Notes: generated by a model not told the origin, from the sequence alone. 64,000 bases of DNA from CAVPJW01 sp963705525 (GCA_963705525.1 CAVPJW010000002.1:372001-436000), one strand, 5' to 3'; counted from the first letter of the stretch, positions 1-9,099 are shown. Numbers and translations: made by a program.

Positions 1-1945
1 TGGCATCAACTTCGTCCGCGTCGATGTCATCGTCAGCGATAAGAACGGCAACCCGGTCGGGGATCTGAAGCAAAGCGACTTCGAAGTTCTCGAGGACGAC
101 AAGCCGCAGACCATCGAAGCCTTCAAGCTGATTCGAACCGACGGCAACGTCCGCGATGGCGGAGAGCCTGCCCGGCCCATCCGCTCCGCGTTTGACGAGG
201 AGTCAGAGGCCGCTCGCGAGGACGTCCGGCTCTTCGTGATCTTCCTGGACGATTACCACGTCCGACGCGGCAACAGTCTCGGCATTCGTCCGGCGCTGAC
301 CAACTTCGTGACCAATCAGCTCGGTCCGCTCGACATGGTCGCGATTATGTATCCGCTGATGTCGGTGACGGACGTGCGCTTCACGCGCAACCACGAGGGG
401 ATTGTCCGCGCGCTCAATCAGTTCGACGGCCGGAAGTACGACTACACGCCGCGCAACGAGTTCGAGGACCGCTACGCCAACTATCCCGCTACCGTTGTCG
501 AGCGGGTGCGGAATGAGGTATCGCTCTCGGCGCTCAAGGGGCTGGTGATCCACCTTGGAGCCCTGCGCGAGGGACGGAAGGCCGTCATTCTGGTGAGCGA
601 GGGTTACACCAACGCCCTGCCTCCGCAGCTGCGCGATCCGATTGCATCGGCGCCTGGCTACATGAATCCCAACAGCCAGAACCCGCTGGCCGAGGACAAC
701 CTGCGCGATCAGTCCGTGGCCTTTTTCCAGGACGCCGATCTGCAGACCGATCTCCGATTGGTCTTCAACGCCGCCAACAAATACAACACGGCCTTCTACA
801 CCCTCGATCCGCGGCGACTCACGTCGGGAGAGTTCGACATCGATCAGAACATCGGGATGTCTACGAGTATGTCCACGTTGCGGACGACGCAGGACACGCT
901 GCGGGTTTTGGCAGATCAGACCGACGGACGCGCGATTGTCAACATGAACGACCTCGAGGGCGGGCTCAAGCAGATGGTGCGCGACTCGAGTGCGTACTAC
1001 CTCGTCGGGTACAACTCGACGCAGGCTCCGTCGGACGGCAAGTTTCACGAGATCAAAGTCCGGATCGATCGACCTGGTATCCAGGTGCGGGCCCGCAAGG
1101 GCTACTGGGCTCTGACCGCAGAGGAGACGGCAAGCGCCCTCGCGCCGAAGAAGGCAGGGCCGGCGCCGGCGGTCGAGCGCGCGCTCGGCACCATCGCCGA
1201 ACCGAAGCGCGGAAGGATCATCCGTACGTGGTACGGCATGACCCGCGGCGCGAACGGACGGACCCAGGTGACGTTCGTGTGGGAGCCCATTCCACTCGTG
1301 CCTGGAGAACGGCGGGACGAGCCCGCACGGGTCTCGCTGACCGCCGCGAGTGGAGAGGGCCATGCATATTTTCGGGGACGAGTGCCCGATGCGGTCGTGG
1401 CATCGAACGATTCAGACGCGGCTGCCAAAGCAGGTGGGGGCACCGTGCCCCGCGGACCGTCGCGCGTCACGTTCGATGCCAATCCCGGGCCGCTCCAGCT
1501 GCGGCTTTCAGTCGAGGGTGCGGCGAACCAGATCCTCGACACGGACACCGCAGAAATCAAGGTGCCAGACCTCACGGCAGCGCAAGTGTCGATCTCGACA
1601 CCCAGGGTCCTGAAAGCCGCGAGCGCCATCGAGTACCGCAGCCTCGCCGCCAATCCGGATGCTGTGCCGACGGCCAGCCGTGAGTTCCGACGCACCGAGC
1701 GCGTTCTCGTCCGCTTCGACACTTACGGCCCCGGGACCGAGCTGCCGGTGCCTGCCGCGCGTCTGCTCAATCGCGCCGGCCAGGCCATGTCCGATCTGCA
1801 GGTGGCCACGCCTCAGCCCGGCACGTCGCATCAGATCGATCTTCCGCTCGCAGGGTTGCCGCCCGGGGAATACCTCGTTGAGATACGTGCCAAGGGTGAG
1901 AGCGGAGAGGCGACCGAGCTCGTGGCGCTCAAGGTCGTTGGCTGA
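1..1945 (+). CDS. VWA domain-containing protein (VWFA-related acidobacterial family), 5' end outside window
   Basis: The reading frame is open from base 2, so the gene starts before the window; the internal ATG at 236 is not the true start. The first visible residues read FVRVDVIVSDKNG and then DFEVLEDDKPQ, the Ig-like lead-in seen before the VWA fold in the acidobacterial VWFA-related family. The VWA core follows (VIFLDDYHVRRG, then DMVAIMYPL) and ends near YYLVGYNSTQ and VRARKGYWA. The usual metal site DxSxS is replaced by LDDYH, so classic metal-dependent adhesion is doubtful. The C-terminal third is beta-rich and carries no motif I recognise. Members of this family are normally exported, but the signal peptide lies outside the window. 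The exact role is unknown. The next gene follows after 9 nt and is probably cotranscribed. Confidence 0.85.
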   Translation, partial: GINFVRVDVIVSDKNGNPVGDLKQSDFEVLEDDKPQTIEAFKLIRTDGNVRDGGEPARPIRSAFDEESEAAREDVRLFVIFLDDYHVRRGNSLGIRPALTNFVTNQLGPLDMVAIMYPLMSVTDVRFTRNHEGIVRALNQFDGRKYDYTPRNEFEDRYANYPATVVERVRNEVSLSALKGLVIHLGALREGRKAVILVSEGYTNALPPQLRDPIASAPGYMNPNSQNPLAEDNLRDQSVAFFQDADLQTDLRLVFNAANKYNTAFYTLDPRRLTSGEFDIDQNIGMSTSMSTLRTTQDTLRVLADQTDGRAIVNMNDLEGGLKQMVRDSSAYYLVGYNSTQAPSDGKFHEIKVRIDRPGIQVRARKGYWALTAEETASALAPKKAGPAPAVERALGTIAEPKRGRIIRTWYGMTRGANGRTQVTFVWEPIPLVPGERRDEPARVSLTAASGEGHAYFRGRVPDAVVASNDSDAAAKAGGGTVPRGPSRVTFDANPGPLQLRLSVEGAANQILDTDTAEIKVPDLTAAQVSISTPRVLKAASAIEYRSLAANPDAVPTASREFRRTERVLVRFDTYGPGTELPVPAARLLNRAGQAMSDLQVATPQPGTSHQIDLPLAGLPPGEYLVEIRAKGESGEATELVALKVVG

Positions 1946-1954
1946 GGAGTGACT

Positions 1955-2599
1955 ATGCGTGTCGTGCGCGGAACAGGGATGGTTGTGGCGATGGTGCTGG
2001 GACTGTTGCTGACCAACGTCAGGGTCGAGCCCGAGTGGACACCGCTTTTCAATGGCCGTGATCTGAGCGGCTGGGAACACGTGGGGCCCGGCCAGTTCGT
2101 GCTCGAGGACGGCACGCTCAGGACGCAGGGCGGCATGGGCCTGCTCTGGTACAAGGACAAGCTCGAGAACGTGGTGCTGCGCGTGGTCTACCGAAACTTG
2201 GGCGGCGTCAATTCCGGCGTCTTCATCCGCATTCCTGAAAAGCCCACGGAGCCCTGGATGCCGGTGAACCGCGGCTACGAAGTACAGATCGATGATCGCG
2301 GCGACGACTATCACGTGACGGGCGTGCTCTATTCCCTCACGAAGGCGGCTGCCAGGCCCTCACACGCAGATAGCTGGAACACGATGGACATTACGCTCGA
2401 CGGTGAGCGAACCATCGTTAAGGTCAATGACGTGCTGGTCACGGATTTTCAGGAAGGCCAAACCGTGCCTCCCAAGAAGGAGCAGTGGGAACCGGACCGG
2501 GGACCTCGACCGCGAGCCGGCTATATCGGCCTGCAGAACCACGACGACAAGGATGTCGTGTACTTCCGGGAAGTCAGCGTACGGCCGTTGGGGAAGTAA
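1955..2599 (+). CDS. DUF1080 / 3-keto-disaccharide hydrolase-like secreted protein
   Basis: A 214-residue protein with a hydrophobic N-terminal signal segment (GMVVAMVLGLLLTNV) followed by WTPLFNGRDLSGWEH, the hallmark opening of DUF1080 (concanavalin-like beta-sandwich). Later family features include the FIRIPEKP region and GYIGLQNHD near the end. Members are exported and several have been linked to hydrolysis of 3-keto-glycosides; the substrate here is unknown. The ATG at 1955 is preferred over the in-frame GTG at 1949 because GGAG at 1946-1949 sits five bases upstream of it. It lies 9 nt after the VWA gene stop, so the two are likely in one transcript. A repeat-rich spacer follows it. Confidence 0.85.
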   Translation: MRVVRGTGMVVAMVLGLLLTNVRVEPEWTPLFNGRDLSGWEHVGPGQFVLEDGTLRTQGGMGLLWYKDKLENVVLRVVYRNLGGVNSGVFIRIPEKPTEPWMPVNRGYEVQIDDRGDDYHVTGVLYSLTKAAARPSHADSWNTMDITLDGERTIVKVNDVLVTDFQEGQTVPPKKEQWEPDRGPRPRAGYIGLQNHDDKDVVYFREVSVRPLGK

Positions 2600-2601
2600 C
2601 A

Positions 2602-2702
2602 ACAGGCTCCAGGCTCTAGGCTACAGGCTTCGGCAAAGCACTGGCTCTGCATCGTGCTGAAGCCTGAAGCCCGAAGCCCGCAGCCTGTCTTGTAGCCTGT
2701 CT
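2602..2702. repeat. Imperfect inverted repeat built from AGGCT/AAGCC units between convergent genes
   Basis: The left arm (2602-2634) is a run of CAGGCT-type units and the right arm (2656-2702) is a run of AAGCC/CAGCCTG units, so the arms pair imperfectly. The core pairing is AGGCTTCGGC against GCTGAAGCCT. It fills the spacer between the DUF1080 gene and the convergent glutamate dehydrogenase. It may act as a two-way terminator or be a member of a dispersed genomic repeat; the sequence alone does not decide. The last bases touch the end of the dehydrogenase gene. Confidence 0.6.
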
Positions 2703-3970
2703 TACGCCCAGCCTCGCGCCCGGGTCGCGTCAGCGACGCGGGCCACCGCCACGCAGTACGCGCCCGTACGCATGTCCACCTTGTGGCGGCGCATGGACTC
2801 CAACACCTCGTTGAACGCGCGCGTCATCTTCCGGTCGAGACGACGATGGACGTCTTCGAGCTCCCAGGGCATGCCGCGCTGGTTCTGCACCCATTCGAAG
2901 TACGACACCGTGACGCCGCCGGCGTTGCAGAGGAAGTCGGGAATGACGAAGACGTTTCGGCTGTGGAGCACCTGATCCGCTTCCGGCGTCGTGGGGCCGT
3001 TGGCGGCTTCGGCGACGATCTTGGACTTGATCCGCGCGGCGTTGACTTCGGTAATCTGATTCTCGAGCGCGGCCGGGATCAGGATATCGGCCTCCACCTC
3101 GAGCAGGTCGGTATTGCTGATGCGCTGGCCTTTGGGGAACCCGACGACCGATCCGGTCCGCTCCTTGTACTCGTGCAGGGCGTCGTAGTCGATCCCCTTC
3201 GGATCGAAGACGCCGCCCTGCGAGTCGCTGATAGCGACGACCCTGCAGCCAAAGAGCTGCTTGGCGAGGGAGGCCGAGAAGGTGCCAGCGTTGCCGAAGC
3301 CCTGAATGGCGACCGTGGCTTTTGACAGATCGATGTTGAGGACCTTGGCCGCTTCGCGGATCGTGTACATCGCGCCACGCGCGGTGGCGTCATCGCGGCC
3401 CAGAGAACCCCAGAGCGAGAGAGGTTTCCCCGTGATGGCACCGGGGGCTGTATAGCCGCGGAGCTTGCTGTACTCGTCCATCATCCAGCCCATGATCTGG
3501 GGCGTCGTGTAGACGTCGGGCGCGGGGATGTCGCGCTCGGGTCCCATGATCCACGCGATCGCGTTGATGTAGGCGCGCGACAAGCGCTCCAATTCCCGCT
3601 CGGACAGCTCCTTCGGGTGGCAGATGACGCCGCCCTTGCCGCCACCGAGGGGGAGATCCATCACGGCGGTCTTCCACGTCATCCACGCGGACAGCGCCCT
3701 GATGGTGTCGATCGTTTCATCTGGGTGGAAACGAATGCCGCCCTTGGCCGGTCCTCGCGCATCGTTGTACTGAACACGAAATGCCTTGAAGACCTTGATG
3801 CTGTCGTCGTCCATCCGGACCGGCAGCGTCACGTGCAACTCGCGCACCGGTTCGCGAAGAACGGCGCGCAGCCCGGCGTCGAGATTGAGTATGGCGGCGG
3901 CCTTGTCGAACTGCTGTTGCGAGATGGCGAACGGATTGTGGGAACGGGGGTTGTCAGCCGTCTGGACCAT
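2702..3970 (-). CDS. gdhA: Glu/Leu/Phe/Val family dehydrogenase (glutamate dehydrogenase), downstream paralogue
   Basis: A 422-residue enzyme that should interconvert glutamate and 2-oxoglutarate plus ammonia with NAD(P). Visible family motifs are GPAKGGIRFHP and GGGKGGV (glutamate-binding lysines), PAPDVYT (catalytic Asp), the Rossmann motif QGFGNAG, NQIT, and NAGGVTVSYFEW. Length is normal. The start ATG has GGAG eight bases upstream. It is the second gene of a tandem pair: the upstream paralogue ends 70 nt before it and both are transcribed leftward. Around the LWGSLGRDDATARG stretch it departs from the usual GGSxGRxxATGRG, so it may differ in specificity or regulation. The tandem arrangement resembles heteromeric Thermus GdhA/GdhB, but whether the two subunits assemble together is inference. 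Confidence 0.9.
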   Translation of the reverse strand: MVQTADNPRSHNPFAISQQQFDKAAAILNLDAGLRAVLREPVRELHVTLPVRMDDDSIKVFKAFRVQYNDARGPAKGGIRFHPDETIDTIRALSAWMTWKTAVMDLPLGGGKGGVICHPKELSERELERLSRAYINAIAWIMGPERDIPAPDVYTTPQIMGWMMDEYSKLRGYTAPGAITGKPLSLWGSLGRDDATARGAMYTIREAAKVLNIDLSKATVAIQGFGNAGTFSASLAKQLFGCRVVAISDSQGGVFDPKGIDYDALHEYKERTGSVVGFPKGQRISNTDLLEVEADILIPAALENQITEVNAARIKSKIVAEAANGPTTPEADQVLHSRNVFVIPDFLCNAGGVTVSYFEWVQNQRGMPWELEDVHRRLDRKMTRAFNEVLESMRRHKVDMRTGAYCVAVARVADATRARGWA

Positions 3971-4040
3971 CAGTTACTCTCCGTGGAATGATGAGTGTGC
4001 GCGAGCGCGGCCAATGGCGGGAAGCGTGATCCGGCTCGAA

Positions 4041-5291
4041 TCACGCGTACATCCCGCGCAGTCGTGTCACCGTGGCGACGCGATCGATGGCGACGATATA
4101 GGCCGCCGTGCGCATGTCCACGGTGTGTTTGAGGGCACGGTGCAGGACATCCTCGAAGGCCTCGACCATTTTGTGTTCGAGCCTCGTGTTGACCTCTTCT
4201 TCGGTCCAGAAGTAGCCGTAGCGATCCTGGACCCACTCAAAGTAAGAAGTGGTGACGCCCCCGGCGTTGGCCAGGATGTCGGGCACGACAAACACGCCCC
4301 GCTCGTGGAGCAGGCGATGCGCCTCCGGCGTCGTCGGGCCATTGGCGCCCTCGACGACGATCTTGGCTTTGATGTCCGGAGCATTCTCGATCGTGATCTG
4401 GTTCTCGAGTGCGGCCGGGATGACAATATCAACGTCGAGCTTGAACAAGGCGTCGTTGTCGATCGGTTCGCCAAATGGGAAGCCGTCGACGCTCTTATGC
4501 TGCTGCACGTATTCGATCAGGCGTGACACGTCGAGGCCTCCACCGTCGTACACGCCTCCCTTGTAGTCGGTCACGGCCACAATGCGGGCACCCTGCCGCT
4601 GGAGGAGCAGCGCAGACAGCGACCCCACATTGCCAAAGCCCTGAATGGCGACCGTGGCTCCCTTCAGCTTCAACCCGAGATGCTTGGCCGCTTCTCGCGT
4701 GACGATCATCACGCCCCGCCCCGTGGCCTCCCTGCGTCCGAGCGAGCCCCCGAGTTCGAGCGGCTTGCCTGTCACGACGGCCGTATCTGTGTGGCCGACG
4801 TGCATGCTGTAGGTGTCCATCACCCAAGCCATGATCTGCTCGTTGGTGTTCACGTCGGGGGCCGGGATGTCTTTCTCGGGTCCAATCGCATCCACGATTT
4901 CAGCGATATAGCGGCGTGTCAGCGCTTCGAGCTCGCGTCGTGACATGCTCGTCGGATCGCAAATAACGCCACCCTTGCCCCCGCCGAACGGAATGTGGGC
5001 CACGGCGCACTTCCACGTCATCCAGGCCGCGAGCGCCGTCACTTCGTCGAGTGTCACGTCGGGGTGGTAGCGGATGCCCCCCTTGGCGGGGCCCAGCGTG
5101 ATGCTGTACTGCACGCGATACCCGGTGAAGACCTCGATCTGCCCGTTGTCCATCTGAATGGGACACGAAACCGCGATCTGTCGCTTGGGGTGGGTGAGGA
5201 TTTTCCAGATGCCCGGCTCGAGATTCAGGATTCGGGCGGCGCCGTCGAACTCCTGAAGCATGGCGCCGAAGATGGGTCCGTGAGCCTCCAT
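4041..5291 (-). CDS. gdhB: Glu/Leu/Phe/Val family dehydrogenase (glutamate dehydrogenase), upstream paralogue
   Basis: A 416-residue dehydrogenase with the complete set of family motifs: GPAKGGIRYHP, GGGKGGV, PAPDVNTN, the canonical GGSLGRREATGRG, the Rossmann QGFGNVG, NQIT and NAGGVTTSYFEW. The start at 5291 is chosen because GGAG lies six bases upstream; the TTG at 5318 would add nine residues without support. It is the first gene of a leftward pair with the other paralogue. Both copies keep the catalytic lysines and aspartate, so neither looks inactive from sequence. The two proteins are clearly diverged, which argues against a recent duplication. The amidohydrolase gene starts divergently after about 160 bp. 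Confidence 0.9.
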   Translation of the reverse strand: MEAHGPIFGAMLQEFDGAARILNLEPGIWKILTHPKRQIAVSCPIQMDNGQIEVFTGYRVQYSITLGPAKGGIRYHPDVTLDEVTALAAWMTWKCAVAHIPFGGGKGGVICDPTSMSRRELEALTRRYIAEIVDAIGPEKDIPAPDVNTNEQIMAWVMDTYSMHVGHTDTAVVTGKPLELGGSLGRREATGRGVMIVTREAAKHLGLKLKGATVAIQGFGNVGSLSALLLQRQGARIVAVTDYKGGVYDGGGLDVSRLIEYVQQHKSVDGFPFGEPIDNDALFKLDVDIVIPAALENQITIENAPDIKAKIVVEGANGPTTPEAHRLLHERGVFVVPDILANAGGVTTSYFEWVQDRYGYFWTEEEVNTRLEHKMVEAFEDVLHRALKHTVDMRTAAYIVAIDRVATVTRLRGMYA

Positions 5292-5451
5292 GTATCGCTC
5301 CGTCCGAACTCTGGACAACAGTTGCTCAAAAACCGGATGTGAAAAGCACAGCAGCGTACCGTGGCCCGGAGGGCGAAGTCAAGCGAACGACCGCTCGCCA
5401 AGGCCCGTTTTATGCTACGTTTGCCGCGTTTTTCCAGGGTGGAGGTCCGAC

Positions 5452-7293
5452 ATGCATAGCGTGCTGCGGCTCGTGCGGATGGGCGTTGTGGTCGGTGGTC
5501 TCTTTGGCGCGGGAGGGGATGCGTGGGCTCAACAGGTTCCGGATCTCGTGCTCGTCAACGCCCGCGTGTTCACGCTCGATGCGGCGCGCCCGTGGGCCGA
5601 AGCGGTCGCCATTCAGGGCGAGCGGATCATCGCCGTGGGCACGACGGCCGAGATCGCAGCATCGGCTGGCTCGCGAACGAAGACGATCGATCTGCAGGGC
5701 GCGTTTCTTCTGCCTGGCTTCAACGACTCGCACGTTCACATCGACCAGACGGGCGCGCTCCTGACCGGCGTGAATCTCCTCGACGTCCACGAACCCGCCG
5801 CGTTTGTCGCGCGAATCAAAGCTGCCGCGGAACGTCTCCCGAAGGGCAGCTGGGTGACGCGCGGCGACTGGGGTGCGTACGAGCAATGGGCGGCTGGTTC
5901 GACCGGTGCGGGAGCGGCTGCGGCGTCGAAGGGGCCCTTCACACCCGCGCGCGATCTCATCGACGCGGTGACGCCGGACCATCCGGTGCTGGTCAATCGG
6001 TTCGACCGGAGCATGTTCCTCGCCAACAGCAAGGCGCTCGATCTGGCCGGCGTCACGTCCACCACGCCGAACCCGGAAGGCGGCGAAATCGTCAAGGACG
6101 CCTCGGGCACGCCGACGGGCATCCTGAAGGGGACCGCCGTCGAGCTCGTGCGCAAGGTCATTCCTCCGATCCCGTTCGAGCAACGGCTCATTCAGGTTCG
6201 TTCTGTGCTCAAAGAGGCGCGCGAGGGCGGCCTGACGACCATGCAGGATCTGACCACCGGTCCTCAGCTGATGGCCTACCAGGAGCTGGAGAAGAGAGGC
6301 GAGCTCACGTCGCGGATCATGCTCCGCCCGACGCTGGACAACGTAGTGCACACTTCCGCGCTCGGTATTTCTGACGGGTTCGGCACCGACTGGCTGAAGG
6401 TGATCGGCTACAAGGCCTGGGTCGACGGCATCATGGGCAACAGCAGCGCCATGTTCTTCAAGCCGTACAACCACCTGCCGGCCAACAAGGGATCGCTTCG
6501 CGACATCATGTTCCTCGAAGGGCAAAACGGTGCGGGCGATGCCATGACCGAATCGCAGCACTATACGGAGTTTCCTCCCGGGAACATGGAGAAGCTCGTC
6601 GATCAGGCGGTCGCGACCGGGATTCCTCCGCACATTCACGCAATCGGCGACAAAGGCGTTCGTATCATCCTCGACATCTACGAACGCGTGCTCAAGCAGC
6701 ACAACATGGTGGCCAGCGACCATCGCTGGCGAGTCATCCACGCGCAGGTCGTGCACCCCGACGATTTCGCGCGCTTCGGGCAGCTCAAGCTGGTCGCCGA
6801 AGTCAATCCGTATCATGTGTCCGACGACATGCGCTGGATGGAGGAGCGCATCGGGAAGGAACGCTCGCGGGGCGCCTATGCCTTTCGCAGGCTGAAGGAC
6901 TCGGGCGCCGTGCTGATCTTCGGCAGCGACAGTCCTGGCACCAACGCCGCCCGATATTTCCTGAGCCCGATGTACGGGCTGTACGCCGCGGTGTCGCGTC
7001 AGACGCTGACCGGAGAACCCAAAGAAGGGTGGTTCCCCGATCAACGCCTGACGATCGAAGAGGCCATTGACGCGTACACGCGTGGGCCCGCCTGGGCGTC
7101 GTTCGAGGAGGATCGGAAGGGCACGGTGACCGCCGGCAAACTGGCCGACCTCGCCGTGTTCGACACCAACCTGATCGAAGTCGGCAAGACGAACCCGGCG
7201 GCGCTTCTGAAGGCCAAGGTGCTCTACACCATCGTCGGCGGGAAGGTCGTATATCAGGCAGCGCGGAGCGCCGCGGAATCGGCCCGGCATTGA
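5452..7293 (+). CDS. Secreted amidohydrolase, YtcJ-like family
   Basis: A 613-residue protein of the amidohydrolase superfamily (TIM-barrel metal-dependent hydrolase). It has a signal peptide ending at GDAWAQQ, the N-terminal beta-sandwich (DLVLVNARVFTLD), the first metal motif GFNDSHVHID, the HAIGDKGV histidine region, and GSDSPG for the late aspartate. The C-terminal KLADLAVFD is typical of the family. The ATG at 5452 is chosen over the upstream in-frame ATG at 5290 because GGAGG at 5441-5445 is well placed and the signal peptide begins there. The natural substrate cannot be read from sequence; an amide, cyclic amide or ester is likely. Export suggests a periplasmic role. Confidence 0.88.
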   Translation: MHSVLRLVRMGVVVGGLFGAGGDAWAQQVPDLVLVNARVFTLDAARPWAEAVAIQGERIIAVGTTAEIAASAGSRTKTIDLQGAFLLPGFNDSHVHIDQTGALLTGVNLLDVHEPAAFVARIKAAAERLPKGSWVTRGDWGAYEQWAAGSTGAGAAAASKGPFTPARDLIDAVTPDHPVLVNRFDRSMFLANSKALDLAGVTSTTPNPEGGEIVKDASGTPTGILKGTAVELVRKVIPPIPFEQRLIQVRSVLKEAREGGLTTMQDLTTGPQLMAYQELEKRGELTSRIMLRPTLDNVVHTSALGISDGFGTDWLKVIGYKAWVDGIMGNSSAMFFKPYNHLPANKGSLRDIMFLEGQNGAGDAMTESQHYTEFPPGNMEKLVDQAVATGIPPHIHAIGDKGVRIILDIYERVLKQHNMVASDHRWRVIHAQVVHPDDFARFGQLKLVAEVNPYHVSDDMRWMEERIGKERSRGAYAFRRLKDSGAVLIFGSDSPGTNAARYFLSPMYGLYAAVSRQTLTGEPKEGWFPDQRLTIEEAIDAYTRGPAWASFEEDRKGTVTAGKLADLAVFDTNLIEVGKTNPAALLKAKVLYTIVGGKVVYQAARSAAESARH

Positions 7294-7348
7294 TGTGCCA
7301 TCGCGCGCACATGGCTCGGCGCGATATGGGCCATTCGGATCGCTGCCT

Positions 7349-7354
7349 TATAAT
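7349..7354 (+). promoter_or_regulatory. -10 box TATAAT immediately before the mutase gene
   Basis: A perfect TATAAT ends six bases before the ATG at 7361. No good -35 element and no Shine-Dalgarno sequence are visible. Transcription from here would begin at or next to the start codon, giving a leaderless message. Confidence 0.55.
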
Positions 7355-7360
7355 GGCGGT

Positions 7361-9031
7361 ATGAAGAGCACCGTCGGCGCGGGGCGCCGATTTGAAAAAT
7401 GGGAGCGGGAGGTGCTCGGCCCCGCGCTCGAACGATCCCCCGAACGACGGGGACCATTTACGACGATCTCGGGTCGTCCCATCGATCGCCTGTATTCTCC
7501 TGACTCGATCGAGGACCTCGACTATCTCCGCGATCTGAACGACCCGGGCCAGTTCCCCTATACCCGCGGCATCCATGCGAGCGGCTACTTTGGCAAGCTC
7601 TGGACGATGCGCCAGTTTGCCGGTTTTGGAACGCCGGAGGAAACCAACGCCCGATACAAAGAGCTCCTCTCCGCGGGCGGCACAGGGCTGAGTGTGGCCT
7701 TCGATCTCCCGACGTTGATGGGCCGCGATCCCGATCACGAGTTGTCGCTCGGCGAAGTGGGGAAGTGCGGCGTCAGCGTCGTGTCGCTGGCCGACATGGA
7801 AGCGCTCTTCGACGGCATTCCATTGGCGGACGTGACGACGTCGATGACCATCAACTCGCCGGCCGCGATGATCCTCGCGATGTACCTGGTGGTGGCCGAG
7901 AAACAGGGAGCCAGCTGGAGCACGATCTCCGGGACTATCCAGAACGACATCCTCAAGGAATTCATTGCGCAGAAGGAATACATCTATCCCCCGCGGCCGT
8001 CGATGCGGCTCATCACCGACGTGTTCGCCTTCTGTGCCGCGGAGGTGCCGCGCTGGAACACCATCTCGGTCAGCGGGTACCACATCCGAGAAGCCGGTTC
8101 GACGGCGCTCCAGGAGCTCGCGTTCACCCTGCGAGACGGCATGGAGTACGTGCAGTACGGAGTGGATGCCGGGCTCGCCGTCGATGTCTTCGTGCCCCGC
8201 ATGTCGTTCTTCTTCAACGCGCACAGCGACTTCTTCGAGGAGATCGCCAAGTACCGCACGGCGCGGCGACTCTGGGCCTCGGTGATGCGCGACCGGTTCT
8301 GCGCGCGTGACGAGCGCTCGTGGAAGCTGCGCTTCCACTCGCAGACGGCGGGCGTGTCGCTGACGGCTCAGCAGCCCTACAACAACGTCGTCCGCACCGC
8401 CATTCAAGCGCTGTCCGCCGTTCTCGGCGGCACGAACTCTCTCCATACGAACTCGCTCGACGAGGCCCTGGCATTGCCGACGGCGGAAGCGGCGACGCTC
8501 GCGCTCCGCACGCAGCAAGTGATTGCGTACGAAACAGGCGTGACCGATGTCGTCGATCCGTTGGGTGGTTCGTACTTTGTCGAAAAGCTCACGAAGGACA
8601 TGGAAGAGGAAGCGCTGCAGTATTTCGACACAATCGATCGCATGGGCGGCATGGTCGAGGCGATCGAGCAGGGCTATCCCCAGAGGGAAATCGCCGAGAG
8701 CAGCTATCGCTTTCAGCAGGCGCTCGAACGCAAGGAGAAAATCGTCGTCGGCGTCAACGAGTACGTCGCCGAGCACGACGATCCCGTGCCGACGCTGTAC
8801 ATCGATGAGACGGTCGCCGACCGGCAGCTGGCCAGGCTGGAACACCTTCGCCGCGACAGGGACAACGACCGGGTCGCGCGCGCGCTCGATAGTCTACGGT
8901 CGGCGACGATGTCCAAGGACAATCTCATGCCGCGGCTGCTCGAAGCCGTTCGGGCCTACGCCACACTCGGTGAGATGTGCGATGCGCTGCGCCAGGTGTG
9001 GGGGGAATACGAGGAAGTGCCTCTTATCTGA
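7361..9031 (+). CDS. icmA: B12-dependent acyl-CoA mutase large subunit, isobutyryl-CoA mutase type
   Basis: A 556-residue adenosylcobalamin mutase catalytic subunit (TIM barrel) without its own cobalamin-binding domain, which is encoded by the next gene. Family motifs include GLSVAFDLPT, GTIQNDILKE, ISVSGYHIREAG and VVDPLGGSY. By eye alignment, methylmalonyl-CoA mutase (Propionibacterium) residues Q197 and H244 correspond to Q194 and H241 here, a constant offset of three. In that register Tyr89 is Phe86 (RQFAGF) and Arg207 is Gln204 (IAQKE). Phe and Gln at these sites are the known hallmark of isobutyryl-CoA mutase (F80/Q198). The likely reaction is therefore isobutyryl-CoA to n-butyryl-CoA, though automatic annotation would probably say methylmalonyl-CoA mutase. 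The ATG at 7361 is preferred because a -10 box lies just before it and similarity begins there. Confidence 0.85.
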   Translation: MKSTVGAGRRFEKWEREVLGPALERSPERRGPFTTISGRPIDRLYSPDSIEDLDYLRDLNDPGQFPYTRGIHASGYFGKLWTMRQFAGFGTPEETNARYKELLSAGGTGLSVAFDLPTLMGRDPDHELSLGEVGKCGVSVVSLADMEALFDGIPLADVTTSMTINSPAAMILAMYLVVAEKQGASWSTISGTIQNDILKEFIAQKEYIYPPRPSMRLITDVFAFCAAEVPRWNTISVSGYHIREAGSTALQELAFTLRDGMEYVQYGVDAGLAVDVFVPRMSFFFNAHSDFFEEIAKYRTARRLWASVMRDRFCARDERSWKLRFHSQTAGVSLTAQQPYNNVVRTAIQALSAVLGGTNSLHTNSLDEALALPTAEAATLALRTQQVIAYETGVTDVVDPLGGSYFVEKLTKDMEEEALQYFDTIDRMGGMVEAIEQGYPQREIAESSYRFQQALERKEKIVVGVNEYVAEHDDPVPTLYIDETVADRQLARLEHLRRDRDNDRVARALDSLRSATMSKDNLMPRLLEAVRAYATLGEMCDALRQVWGEYEEVPLI

Positions 9032-9040
9032 TCATGATCG

Positions 9041-9099
9041 GTCGAAGGAGTCGAAGGGACGAAGGGTCGAAGAAGTAGCCCAGACCTTTAGGTCTGGGC
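9041..9099. repeat. GTCGAAGG direct repeats followed by a perfect 9-bp hairpin
   Basis: Between the two mutase subunit genes are tandem GTCGAAGG-like units (9041-9075) and then a perfect inverted repeat, GCCCAGACC (9078-9086) with GGTCTGGGC (9091-9099) around a TTTA loop. The hairpin has no T-tract after it, so it need not stop transcription. It could protect mRNA ends or tune the subunit ratio, or be a dispersed REP-like element. Confidence 0.7.

Noticed and set aside
5410..8845. Long open frames on the minus strand (about 626 and 680 codons) opposite the amidohydrolase and the mutase
   Set aside because: They mirror real genes in a GC-rich genome, are rich in Arg, His and Gly without any domain, and start far from ribosome sites.
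7361..9031. Methylmalonyl-CoA mutase as the primary name
   Set aside because: The two specificity residues match isobutyryl-CoA mutase; the presence of an epimerase and meaB 33 kb away does not override this.
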